Origin: Thauera carbonicopians
GTDB taxonomy: Bacteria > Pseudomonadota > Gammaproteobacteria > Burkholderiales > Rhodocyclaceae
Reading direction: 5' to 3'
Length of the DNA stretch: 54,912 bases
Assembly: GCF_025699485.1 (NCBI RefSeq)
Contig: NZ_JANUXN010000024.1
Span: 1-54,912, forward strand
Shown: piece by piece, positions 35,555 to 43,017 of the stretch
Numbering within the stretch: position 1 is the first letter of the stretch
Layout: each line of letters starts with the position of its first letter
Notes under the pieces: model-generated
What the model saw: the letters and a program-made list of their open reading frames with translations, nothing else
The model's database searches: none
What the model was told of the DNA's origin: nothing
Position numbers and translations under genes: made by a program

Positions 35555-36983
35555 ACCGAGGACGCCATGCACCTCGCCTGCGGGCACCGCCTGTCCCGAG
35601 TCGGCGGGCGAATCCTGTCCCGGGCCGGGTGGCAGCGCCCGGCCAGAAAAGCTCCTGCCGGGTGAGACCCGGACTGCAACGGCCCAGGCCAGCGGGGCGC
35701 GCCTGACCCGATTCGTGGTGGATATCGGCCCGCTGCGGACCAGCCCGGGCTTCCGCCTGCTGTACCTGGCGCGGACGGTGGCGCTGATGGTGTACGGCAT
35801 CAACGCCGTCGCCGTGGCCTGGCAGGTCTATGCGCTCACGCAGTCCTCGCTGCATGTGGCCCTGGTCGGTTTCTGCCTGGCCGGCGGCCAGCTCGCCGGA
35901 CTGGTGTTCGGCGGCCGCCTGGCCGACCGTCACGACCGGCGCATGCTGATGGTCGGCAGCCGGATCGCTTATGTCGGCGTCGTCGGCCTGCTGCTGGCCA
36001 ACACTCTGCTGCCGCAGGCCCAGCTCGGCCTCATCTACCTGGCGGCCCTGGCCGGCGGCTTCAGCAGCGGCATCGGTGCGCCGGCGCTGATGGCGGTATT
36101 GCCGTCGCTGGTGGCGCGCGAGCAGCTTGCCGCGGCCGGCGCGCTGAGCGCCATCGCCCTGCAGCTTGCCGCGCTGGTCGGCCCGATCGTGGCCGGGTTC
36201 CTGATCGCCGGCGCCGGGCTCGCGAGCTGCTACGCGGTGGTGATGGCGGCCTCGGCGATCACGCCGCTGCTGCTTGCGTGGCTGCCGCGGCTGGATGCCG
36301 CCCGGGCGGCCGATGAGCCGCCCGGCAAAGGACAGGAATCGGGGCAAAAAAACGGGCAGGGCGCGCTGGCGGAATGGCGCGACGGCCTGCGTTTCATCCG
36401 CCGCAGCCCGGTGATCTCCGGCATGCTGCTGCTCGACCTGATCGCCAGCCTGCTGGCGATGCCCTTCGTGCTGCTGCCCCAGATCGCCAGCGAGACGCTG
36501 GGCGGCGATGCGGCGCTGGTCGGCGTGCTGCATGCGGCGCCGGCGCTGGGCGCGCTGGTGGCCGCGCTGTCATCCGGCTGGACGCGCACGCTGCGCCGCC
36601 CGGGCCGCGTCCTGGCGGCGATGGCGGTGCTGTGGGGGCTGGCGGTGGCCGCGGCCGGCCTCACCGGCAGCCTGTGGATGATGCTGGCCTGTCTGGCGCT
36701 GGCCGGCAGCGCCGATACCGTCGGCGACATCGTGCGCGGCGCGCTGCTGCAGCAGCACACGCCGGATGCACTGCGCGGGAGGGTGTCGGCATTCTGGTTG
36801 CTGCAGTCGGCGCTGGGGCCGGCGCTCGGCGGCCTGCAGATGGGCTACGTCGCCCGGCGCTTCGCCGTGTCCACGGCCCTGCTGGCCGGTGGCTGTGCCT
36901 GTGTCGTCGGCAGCCTTGCCGCCTGGACTGCGGTGCGGGGGCGTTTTCGGGACGAAGGTGCGCCGGGCATCGACCGGAGGTGA
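35547..36983 (+). CDS. MFS transporter, EntS-like siderophore exporter
   Basis: Major-facilitator protein of 478 residues with about twelve membrane segments. The motif GGRLADRHDRRMLM between segments 2 and 3 is typical, and FRLLYLARTVALMVYGINAVAVAWQVY resembles EntS, the enterobactin exporter. The first 60 residues are a polar, proline-rich extension before the membrane part. It overlaps the preceding gene by eight bases. No siderophore biosynthesis genes are in the window, so it may export a siderophore made elsewhere or act on a xenosiderophore after iron release. Confidence 0.87.
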   Translation: MTEPRTPCTSPAGTACPESAGESCPGPGGSARPEKLLPGETRTATAQASGARLTRFVVDIGPLRTSPGFRLLYLARTVALMVYGINAVAVAWQVYALTQSSLHVALVGFCLAGGQLAGLVFGGRLADRHDRRMLMVGSRIAYVGVVGLLLANTLLPQAQLGLIYLAALAGGFSSGIGAPALMAVLPSLVAREQLAAAGALSAIALQLAALVGPIVAGFLIAGAGLASCYAVVMAASAITPLLLAWLPRLDAARAADEPPGKGQESGQKNGQGALAEWRDGLRFIRRSPVISGMLLLDLIASLLAMPFVLLPQIASETLGGDAALVGVLHAAPALGALVAALSSGWTRTLRRPGRVLAAMAVLWGLAVAAAGLTGSLWMMLACLALAGSADTVGDIVRGALLQQHTPDALRGRVSAFWLLQSALGPALGGLQMGYVARRFAVSTALLAGGCACVVGSLAAWTAVRGRFRDEGAPGIDRR

Positions 36984-36989
36984 GCGATG

Positions 36990-37033
36990 CTGCGCTGGTG
37001 GCCGACGACTGGATGGGGCATTCCGACTACCAG
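36990..37033 (+). pseudogene. Relic of a TonB-dependent receptor gene
   Basis: With one base restored, this stretch translates LRVVADDWMGHSDYQ. The intact receptor at 40965-42944 has LRVIATDDWVGHSDYQ in its plug domain. Over the last 33 bases the two differ in only five positions by eye. The similarity stops abruptly after the glutamine codon, inside the 3' end of the MocR gene. It is best read as the remains of a receptor that once stood here and was removed by recombination. Confidence 0.65.
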
Positions 37034-38466
37034 TCTTCGGCCGGGCAGCGAATCGGCCAGGGCTTGCCGAGCATTCCGGCCAAGGTCTGAATCGCGTGCT
37101 CGACGTCCTTGTTCCAGCCAAACCCCGCGTTCAGCCGGATGCAATCATCGAACTGCCCGCCTGCAGCAAAGAGATAACCCGGGGCAATGCCGATGCCTTC
37201 CCGGCGTGCCTGCTCGAAAAGCCGTCGGCTGCTCAGGCTGCCAGCGGGCAGCCTTATCCATAAGACATAGCCGCCCGAAGGGTTCGAGGCCACCGTTCCT
37301 GCTGGAAAATGGCGAATGATGGCATCGCGCATCCGTGTCATCTGCTTGTGCAAGGTATGCCTGAGCTTGCGCAGATGTGCGTCATACCCGCCGGTGCGGA
37401 GGAACTCGGCGATCGCAGCCTGCGGGTAGATGGCTGTTCCCATCGTCGAGCTGTATTTCATCGATGCGATCGCCGAGGACCAGCGCCCGCCCGCCACCCA
37501 GCCGACGCGGATGCCGGGGGCAAGAGTCTTGGAAAAGCTGCTGCACAGGATGACCTTGTCGCTCAATGCGCGCAACGGCCTGGGGCGGACGGGATCGAAA
37601 TGGGTGTCGCCGTAGATGTCATCCTCGATCAAGGCGACGTCGTATCGTTCCGCCAGCGCCACCAGTCTCGATTTGTCCTCCGGCGACAGCGTGATGCCCG
37701 TCGGATTGTTGATGTTTGCAATGCTGATGACCGCACGAAGCTGTCCGGCCTTGAGGGCGAGCTTGAGTTGTGCGAGGTCCATGCCACGCTCGGAGGCGGA
37801 AATTTCCACCGCGCGCAAGCCGAGGCTGCGGAGCATCTGCAGGATGACGAAATACGTCGGGGACTCCACGGCCACGCCGTCGCCTGGCCGGGTCACCGCG
37901 CGCAGCGCGAGCGCGAGCGACTCGATGCAACCGTGGGTGATCACGAGTTCCTGCGGACTGAGTTCGCATCCATAGTCGAATGCGCGCCGCACGATCTGCT
38001 GCTTCAAGGGTGGATGGCCGGTGCCGCGCACATGGTTTCCCAGCAGGGTCGGGTCACGGTAGATCAATTGCCGCATCAATATTCCGAGCTTGGCAACCGG
38101 GTAAAGCGCGGCCTCGCCATTGGCGAGATCGAGCCGGACCCGGCATGGCGTACCCACGATGGACAGATGCGTCTGCGCCTGATCTTCCAGTGGCGCCAGT
38201 TCGATTGGGCGCGCTTCGGCAGGCAGGGTGTCGCGCTGTGGCGCAACGTAGAAACCCGACTTGGGGCGTGCCTCGACCAGGTGCTCCTGTTCCAGCAGTC
38301 TCAAGGCCTGCAGCGCGGTCAGGATGCTGACGCCATGATCTTTGCCGAGCGTCCGCACCGACGGCATCTTTGCTCCGGCCGGAAGCGTTCCGGCCTCGAT
38401 CGACGCACGCAGCTTGCGGGCGATCTGCTGATAGAGGGGAAAGCTGCTCATGGCGGGTGCGGTCAT
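37027..38466 (-). CDS. MocR-type GntR/aminotransferase transcriptional regulator
   Basis: Regulator of 479 residues. The N-terminal GntR winged helix is at about 8-75 (PLYQQIARKLRASIEAGTLPAGAKMPSVR marks its start). A PLP-dependent aminotransferase-like domain follows, with VESPTYFVILQML, NINNPTG, the DDIYGD segment and the probable PLP lysine in SSFSKTLAPGIRVGW. Such proteins use PLP chemistry to sense an amino compound. It is divergent from a TSUP transporter, whose gene it probably controls. Its stop codon falls inside the receptor relic, so its last residues may have been changed by the rearrangement. Confidence 0.9.
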   Translation of the reverse strand: MTAPAMSSFPLYQQIARKLRASIEAGTLPAGAKMPSVRTLGKDHGVSILTALQALRLLEQEHLVEARPKSGFYVAPQRDTLPAEARPIELAPLEDQAQTHLSIVGTPCRVRLDLANGEAALYPVAKLGILMRQLIYRDPTLLGNHVRGTGHPPLKQQIVRRAFDYGCELSPQELVITHGCIESLALALRAVTRPGDGVAVESPTYFVILQMLRSLGLRAVEISASERGMDLAQLKLALKAGQLRAVISIANINNPTGITLSPEDKSRLVALAERYDVALIEDDIYGDTHFDPVRPRPLRALSDKVILCSSFSKTLAPGIRVGWVAGGRWSSAIASMKYSSTMGTAIYPQAAIAEFLRTGGYDAHLRKLRHTLHKQMTRMRDAIIRHFPAGTVASNPSGGYVLWIRLPAGSLSSRRLFEQARREGIGIAPGYLFAAGGQFDDCIRLNAGFGWNKDVEHAIQTLAGMLGKPWPIRCPAEDW

Positions 38467-38480
38467 CGGCTGGGCGCGAA

Positions 38481-38494
38481 CTGTTATACAACAG
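38481..38494. promoter_or_regulatory. Candidate MocR operator
   Basis: CTGTTATACAACAG is a near-perfect 14-bp palindrome 14 bases upstream of the MocR start and 111 bases upstream of the TSUP gene. Its shape resembles GntR-family sites. No experimental site in this subfamily is matched exactly. Confidence 0.45.
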
Positions 38495-38605
38495 AATGAC
38501 GGGCACTGTGCATGGATGACGCGCCATCGGGGAAATAGAGTGAGGCCCTACCCGATATCAAGGCGCACAGCCCTCCGGCGTTGCGTGAATCAGAGGAAAT
38601 CATCC

Positions 38606-39391
38606 ATGGAACTTCTCGGTCAGTTCTGGCAGGAGCACTGGGTTTTCGCAATCCTCGTGTTGTGCCTGATTGCGTTTTTTGCCGGCTTCGTGGACAGCAT
38701 TGCGGGCGGAGGCGGCTTGTTTCTGGTGCCCGGCTTTCTCCTGGTGGGGCTTCCGCCACAGGTCGCGCTCGGGCAGGAAAAAATTGTCAGCACGCTCGGC
38801 ACCCTGGCAGCGATCCGGAATTTCCTGCGCGAAAGCAGGATCATCCTGAACCTTGCCCTGCTGGGCATCCCTTTCTCCCTGATAGGCGCATATGCGGGTG
38901 CGTATCTGATTCTGCTCATTCCGGCCGAGATCGTCGCGAAGCTTCTTCTCGTGCTGATTCCGGTCGGTATCGTTTTATTCCTCATTCCGAAGGACGGGCG
39001 GATCGGGCCCGAACCGGTGGAAGGTCGAAAATTTCTGCTGATGGTGCCCTTGGTCTGCTTCGTCGTGGGCTTCTATGACGGTTTCTTTGGTCCAGGCACC
39101 GGAAGCATGTTCATCATCGCCTTCCACTATCTTCTGAAGCTGGATCTCGTGTCGTCGTCCGCGAATTCGAAGGTATTCAATTTCTCGTCGAATATAGGTG
39201 CCTTGCTTGCGTTCGTGCTGGGAGGCAAGGTGGTCTATGCCATTGCCTTGCCGCTGGTGTTGAGCAACGTCCTTGGCAACCACTTCGGCAGCAGGATGAC
39301 CATCCGGAGCGGAAGTGGTCTGGTGCGTAAAGTCCTTGTTTTCTCGATGCTCAGTCTTTTTGCCAGCCTGGGAGTGAAATACGCCCTGTAA
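38606..39391 (+). CDS. TSUP (TauE/SafE) family transporter
   Basis: Inner-membrane protein of 261 residues with about eight hydrophobic segments. It has the family's two glycine/proline-rich repeats: AFFAGFVDSIAGGGGLFLVPGFLLVG near the start and VVGFYDGFFGPGTGSMFIIAF in the second half. Members export or import sulfite, sulfoacetate or other sulfur or carboxylate anions. The divergent MocR regulator suggests induction by an amino compound such as a sulfonated amine; this is inference. The gene is visibly less GC-rich than its neighbours. AGAGGAAAT precedes the ATG. Confidence 0.9.
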   Translation: MELLGQFWQEHWVFAILVLCLIAFFAGFVDSIAGGGGLFLVPGFLLVGLPPQVALGQEKIVSTLGTLAAIRNFLRESRIILNLALLGIPFSLIGAYAGAYLILLIPAEIVAKLLLVLIPVGIVLFLIPKDGRIGPEPVEGRKFLLMVPLVCFVVGFYDGFFGPGTGSMFIIAFHYLLKLDLVSSSANSKVFNFSSNIGALLAFVLGGKVVYAIALPLVLSNVLGNHFGSRMTIRSGSGLVRKVLVFSMLSLFASLGVKYAL

Positions 39392-39486
39392 GGCACCCGG
39401 TGCGGAAACTCCAGTTTTCTCGATGGATGTTGCCGATATGTCCGGACACCTTGGCCAGGAGAGTGTCGAGAATCCGGGCGGAAAAT

Positions 39487-39522
39487 GACACGCGCCCAAG
39501 CCTGGCGGGCTGGGCGCGTGTC
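39487..39522 (-). terminator. Terminator of the alcohol dehydrogenase gene
   Basis: GACACGCGCCCA at one end pairs perfectly with TGGGCGCGTGTC at the other, around a partly paired 12-base centre. On the minus strand it starts 22 bases after the stop codon and is followed by ATTTTC. Confidence 0.7.
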
Positions 39523-39544
39523 GCTGCAGCTGCAATGCAGGTGA

Positions 39545-40642
39545 TCAGGAAGGCTTGATCGCCACCTTCAGCACGCCGTCGCGCTGGTTGGCGAACAGCT
39601 CGTAGGCGGCGACGATGTCGTCGAGCTTGTACTGATGGGTGACGAGCACGCCGAGGTCGAGGCGGTCGGCGGCGAGCACGTTCATCAGCCGGCGCATGCG
39701 CTCCTTGCCGCCGGGGCACAGTGCGGTGCGGATGGTGTGGTCGCCGAGGCCGGCGGCGAAGTTGGCGATCGGGATCTTCAGGTCTTCCGAATACACTCCC
39801 AGGCTGGACAGCGTGCCGCCCGGCTTCAGCACTTTCAGCGACTGCTCCCAAGTCGCTTGTGTGCCCAGCGCCTCGATCGAGCTGTCGGCGCCGCGGCCGC
39901 CGGTGAGCTTCATGACTTCGTCCACCACGTCGCAGTTGCGGAAGTTCAGCGTCACGTCGGCACCCATCTTGCGGGCGATGCCGAGGCGATGGTCGTTGCC
40001 ATCGACGGCGATGATGGTGGTCGCGCCCAGCAGGCGCGCGCCGGCGGTGGCGCACAGGCCGATCGGGCCCTGGGCGAACACCACCACGGTGTCGCCGAGC
40101 TTGATGTTGGCGTTCTCGGCGCCCTTGAAGCCGGTGGACATGATGTCCGGGCACATCAGCACCTGCTCGTCGGTGAGACCGTCGGGAATCGGCGCAAGGT
40201 TGGCCTGGGCGTCGGGTACCAGCACGTATTCGGCCTGGGTGCCGTCGATCATGTTGCCGAAGCGCCAGCCGGCGGTGGCCTTGTAGCCGTGGCAGCCGCA
40301 CTGGCCGCTGGGCACGAGGTAGCTGCCGTCCTGCGAGGGGAAGCCATCCTGCGCGGCATAGCTGTTGAAATTCGGGCAGATGGCGCCGGCGATCACGCGC
40401 TGGCCTTCGGTGTAGCCCTGCACCGCGCTGCCGAGCTTCTCGATCACACCCACCGGTTCGTGGCCGATCGTCAGGCCCGGCTTCACCGGGTATTCGCCTT
40501 TCAGGATATGTACGTCGGTTCCGCAGATCGTGGTGGTGGTGATGCGGATCAGGGCGTCGTTCGGGCCGATGTCGGGAATCGGCTTGTCCACCAGTTCGAT
40601 GCGGCCAGGGGCTACGAAAACGGTTGCTTTCATCATCGTCAT
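39545..40642 (-). CDS. Zinc-dependent medium-chain alcohol dehydrogenase
   Basis: NAD(P)-dependent dehydrogenase of 365 residues. Catalytic zinc ligands are in ICGTDVHILKGEY and TIGHEPVGVIE. The usual structural-zinc lobe is partly replaced by a segment with CPNFNSY and GQCGCHGYK. The coenzyme motif is VVVFAQGPIGLCATAGARLLGA. It is similar to secondary-alcohol/isopropanol-type dehydrogenases. The start at 40642 is set by AGGAGGAAG seven bases upstream. It is divergent from the Fur-box-preceded receptor. Substrate is unknown, and a link to the iron locus is not implied by sequence. Confidence 0.88.
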   Translation of the reverse strand: MTMMKATVFVAPGRIELVDKPIPDIGPNDALIRITTTTICGTDVHILKGEYPVKPGLTIGHEPVGVIEKLGSAVQGYTEGQRVIAGAICPNFNSYAAQDGFPSQDGSYLVPSGQCGCHGYKATAGWRFGNMIDGTQAEYVLVPDAQANLAPIPDGLTDEQVLMCPDIMSTGFKGAENANIKLGDTVVVFAQGPIGLCATAGARLLGATTIIAVDGNDHRLGIARKMGADVTLNFRNCDVVDEVMKLTGGRGADSSIEALGTQATWEQSLKVLKPGGTLSSLGVYSEDLKIPIANFAAGLGDHTIRTALCPGGKERMRRLMNVLAADRLDLGVLVTHQYKLDDIVAAYELFANQRDGVLKVAIKPS

Positions 40643-40773
40643 GAGACTTCCTCCTGGAGAGTGCCGTAGGGCTCCTTCAGTGTAGGCCAGATCGCAGGCG
40701 GACCTCTCCCGCGGGGTTTGATCCAGGTCAATGGAAGCCAGTTTTGTCAGCGCTGAATTGATTTCGATCAAAT

Positions 40774-40792
40774 GAGAATGATTGTCATTAAT
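40774..40792. promoter_or_regulatory. Fur box upstream of the hmu-like operon
   Basis: GAGAATGATTGTCATTAAT matches 14 of 19 Fur-consensus positions. It lies in the 322-base gap between the alcohol dehydrogenase and receptor genes, directly upstream of a TATAAT. The rest of the gap contains no gene, and I saw no cobalamin riboswitch element (no GCCACTG box) in it. Confidence 0.75.
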
Positions 40793-40795
40793 TGA

Positions 40796-40801
40796 TATAA
40801 T
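40796..40801 (+). promoter_or_regulatory. -10 element of the hmu-like operon
   Basis: A perfect TATAAT lies four bases after the Fur box, so bound Fur would occlude the promoter. The untranslated leader to the receptor start would be about 155 bases. Confidence 0.55.
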
Positions 40802-40964
40802 CACGCCGTTCCCCGCGATGCCCGCCGGAGGCGGTGCGGCACGCGGGAAGCCGCTCGGCCGCGTGATCCGCTCCCGGTCCTGCGTGCACCTTTCGACCCG
40901 ATTTTCAGCAAGCAACCGACGCCCGCGCGGCTAGGCAGCCAGCCAGATTCCGATGGAGATACCC

Positions 40965-42944
40965 ATGCTGAAGCTGTCGTCTGCCCGCACGTCCGGGCGT
41001 CATGATGATTCGAAGGCGCCGATTCGCCCGGCGCCGCTGTACGGCGCGCTGCTGGCCCTGGCCGGACTGGCGCCGGCGGCCGGGCTGGCGGCCGAGGACG
41101 GCCAGCGCCTGAGCGAGGTCGTGGTCACCGCCACCCAGCGCGAGCAGGCCATCCGCGACGTGCCGGCCGCCGCCTCGGTGGTGACGCGCGAGGACATCCG
41201 CAGCAGCGGTGCCGACAACGTGCTCGGCGCGATCCGCGAGACGCCCGGCATCGGCCTGCTCGGCCGCAGCGTCGGCGGCCGCAAGACGATGTCGCTGCGC
41301 GGCATGGACGGCAAGCACACGCTCTACCTGGTCGACGGCCTGCGCGTGATCGCGACCGACGACTGGGTGGGCCACTCCGATTACCAGTACGACTGGGCGC
41401 CGGTCGACGACGTCGAGCGCATCGAGGTGGTGCGCGGGCCGATGTCGGTGCTGTATGGCTCGGATGCGCTCGGCGGCGTGGTCAACACCATCACCCGCCG
41501 TCCCGCCGACCACTGGCAGGGCAGCGTGCGCCTGTCCGGCAGCGATGCCCGCGCCGGCGGCGGCGATGCGGTGGGCGGCGGCGTCCATCTGTCCGGCCCG
41601 CTCGGCGAGACCTTGCGCATCGGCCTGTCGGCGACCCATCTCGACCGCGATCCGCTCGAGCTGAAGGAGAACCGCCGGTTGTCCGAGATCGAGGGCACCA
41701 AGATGGATGCCGGCCACCTGCTGCTGTCGTGGGCGCCGCTGGCCGGCCACACCTTCGACCTGGAGCACCGCGTCGCCGACGAGGAGCGCACCCGCCAGCA
41801 GGTCAGCGGCGGCACCTACTACAGGGATCTCTACGACATCGAGCGTAGCCAGTCCATCGCCACCTGGAAGGGCAACTGGGGCGAGGTCGACAGCCAGTTG
41901 CGGGTGTGGGAGTCGGACTTCTCGGTGAAGAGCAAGCGCACCAACGGCGTGACACCGACGCGGCCGCAGAGCATGGAGGAGCGCGGCGTCGACGGCCGTG
42001 TCGGCTTCGGCATCGGCAGCGCCCAGCACCTGACGATCGGCTTCGACGCGCGCAAGGAGGAGATGAAGAACGCCGGCCTCGCCGGCGGCAAGGACGACGC
42101 CACGCACAAGGCGCTGTACCTGCAGGACGAGATCGGCCTGTCGGACTCGGTGATGTTGACGCTCGGCGTGCGCCACGACCGCCACAGCATTTTCGGCGGC
42201 GAGACCAGCCCGCGCGCCTACCTGGTGTGGCACGTCGATGATCGCTGGACCGTGCGCGGCGGCTACGGTGAAGGTTTCCGCGCGCCGACGCTGAAGCAGA
42301 TCTCGCCCAACTACGAAGGCCACGAAGGGCCGCATTCCTTCTACGGCAACGGCGACATCAAGCCGGAGACCAGCCGCTCGGTCGAGTTCGGTGTGGCTTA
42401 CGCGCATGACGGCATCGAGTGGGAAGCGACGGTGTTCCACAACGACGTCAAGGATCTGATCACCACGCGCCTGTTGCGCGTCACGCCGCCTTCCGGCGGG
42501 CTGCCGATCCCGCGCCGCCACTATCTGTACGACAACGTCGACGAAGCGCGGATCATCGGCGTCGAAACGGCGGCGAAGTGGCAGCTCGGCCGCGGCTTCT
42601 ACCTCGGCGGCAACGCGCAGTGGCTCGATACCAAGGACAAGGAGACCGGCGACGAGCTCAATGGCCGCTCCCGCATCCTGCTCAACGCCCGCGCAGGCTG
42701 GAAGCAGGGGCCGTGGGATGCCGTGCTGCGGGCCGAGCACATCGGCCGCCAGTATCTCGATGGCGACCGGGCACCGTCCTACAATCTGCTGCATGCCAGC
42801 GCGGGCTACCGCATCAACGAGCACCTTGGCGTCAGTCTCGGTGTGGACAATCTGACCGACGTTCGCCTGGCCGAGAAGTCCGAAGCGTTCAGCTATTCCG
42901 AGACGCCGCGTACGCTGCGCGTGTCGCTGCACGGTTCGTTCTGA
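40965..42944 (+). CDS. TonB-dependent receptor 1 of the hmu-like locus
   Basis: Outer-membrane receptor of about 659 residues. It has a signal peptide ending near GLAAEDG, a TonB-box-like SEVVVTATQRE, a plug domain with MSLRGMDGKHTLYLVDGLR and ERIEVVRGPMSVLYGSDALGGVVNTITRR, and a barrel ending in HGSF. The start at 40965 has TGGAGAT upstream; an in-frame ATG 12 bases earlier has no site. It is followed by an intrinsic terminator and then the chelatase-like gene. Uptake of heme or another metal-tetrapyrrole is inferred from context; the sequence alone would also allow a siderophore. Confidence 0.88.
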   Translation: MLKLSSARTSGRHDDSKAPIRPAPLYGALLALAGLAPAAGLAAEDGQRLSEVVVTATQREQAIRDVPAAASVVTREDIRSSGADNVLGAIRETPGIGLLGRSVGGRKTMSLRGMDGKHTLYLVDGLRVIATDDWVGHSDYQYDWAPVDDVERIEVVRGPMSVLYGSDALGGVVNTITRRPADHWQGSVRLSGSDARAGGGDAVGGGVHLSGPLGETLRIGLSATHLDRDPLELKENRRLSEIEGTKMDAGHLLLSWAPLAGHTFDLEHRVADEERTRQQVSGGTYYRDLYDIERSQSIATWKGNWGEVDSQLRVWESDFSVKSKRTNGVTPTRPQSMEERGVDGRVGFGIGSAQHLTIGFDARKEEMKNAGLAGGKDDATHKALYLQDEIGLSDSVMLTLGVRHDRHSIFGGETSPRAYLVWHVDDRWTVRGGYGEGFRAPTLKQISPNYEGHEGPHSFYGNGDIKPETSRSVEFGVAYAHDGIEWEATVFHNDVKDLITTRLLRVTPPSGGLPIPRRHYLYDNVDEARIIGVETAAKWQLGRGFYLGGNAQWLDTKDKETGDELNGRSRILLNARAGWKQGPWDAVLRAEHIGRQYLDGDRAPSYNLLHASAGYRINEHLGVSLGVDNLTDVRLAEKSEAFSYSETPRTLRVSLHGSF

Positions 42945-42957
42945 TCCTGCCATCCCG

Positions 42958-42991
42958 CCGGCGGACGCGCGCTGAGCCGTCCGCCGGTTTT
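42958..42991 (+). terminator. Intrinsic terminator between receptor and chelatase-like gene
   Basis: CCGGCGGACG and CGTCCGCCGG form a perfect 10-bp stem with a 10-base loop, followed by TTTTG. It starts 13 bases after the receptor stop and ends 26 bases before the next start codon. It should reduce downstream transcription relative to the receptor. Confidence 0.8.
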
Positions 42992-43017
42992 GCCTTGTTT
43001 ACGACTCCTGCCAGCCT

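Noticed and set aside
40643-40964. Possible cobalamin riboswitch in the leader of receptor 1
   Set aside because: No GCCACTG-type B12 box or supporting paired elements were seen; a Fur box explains regulation better.
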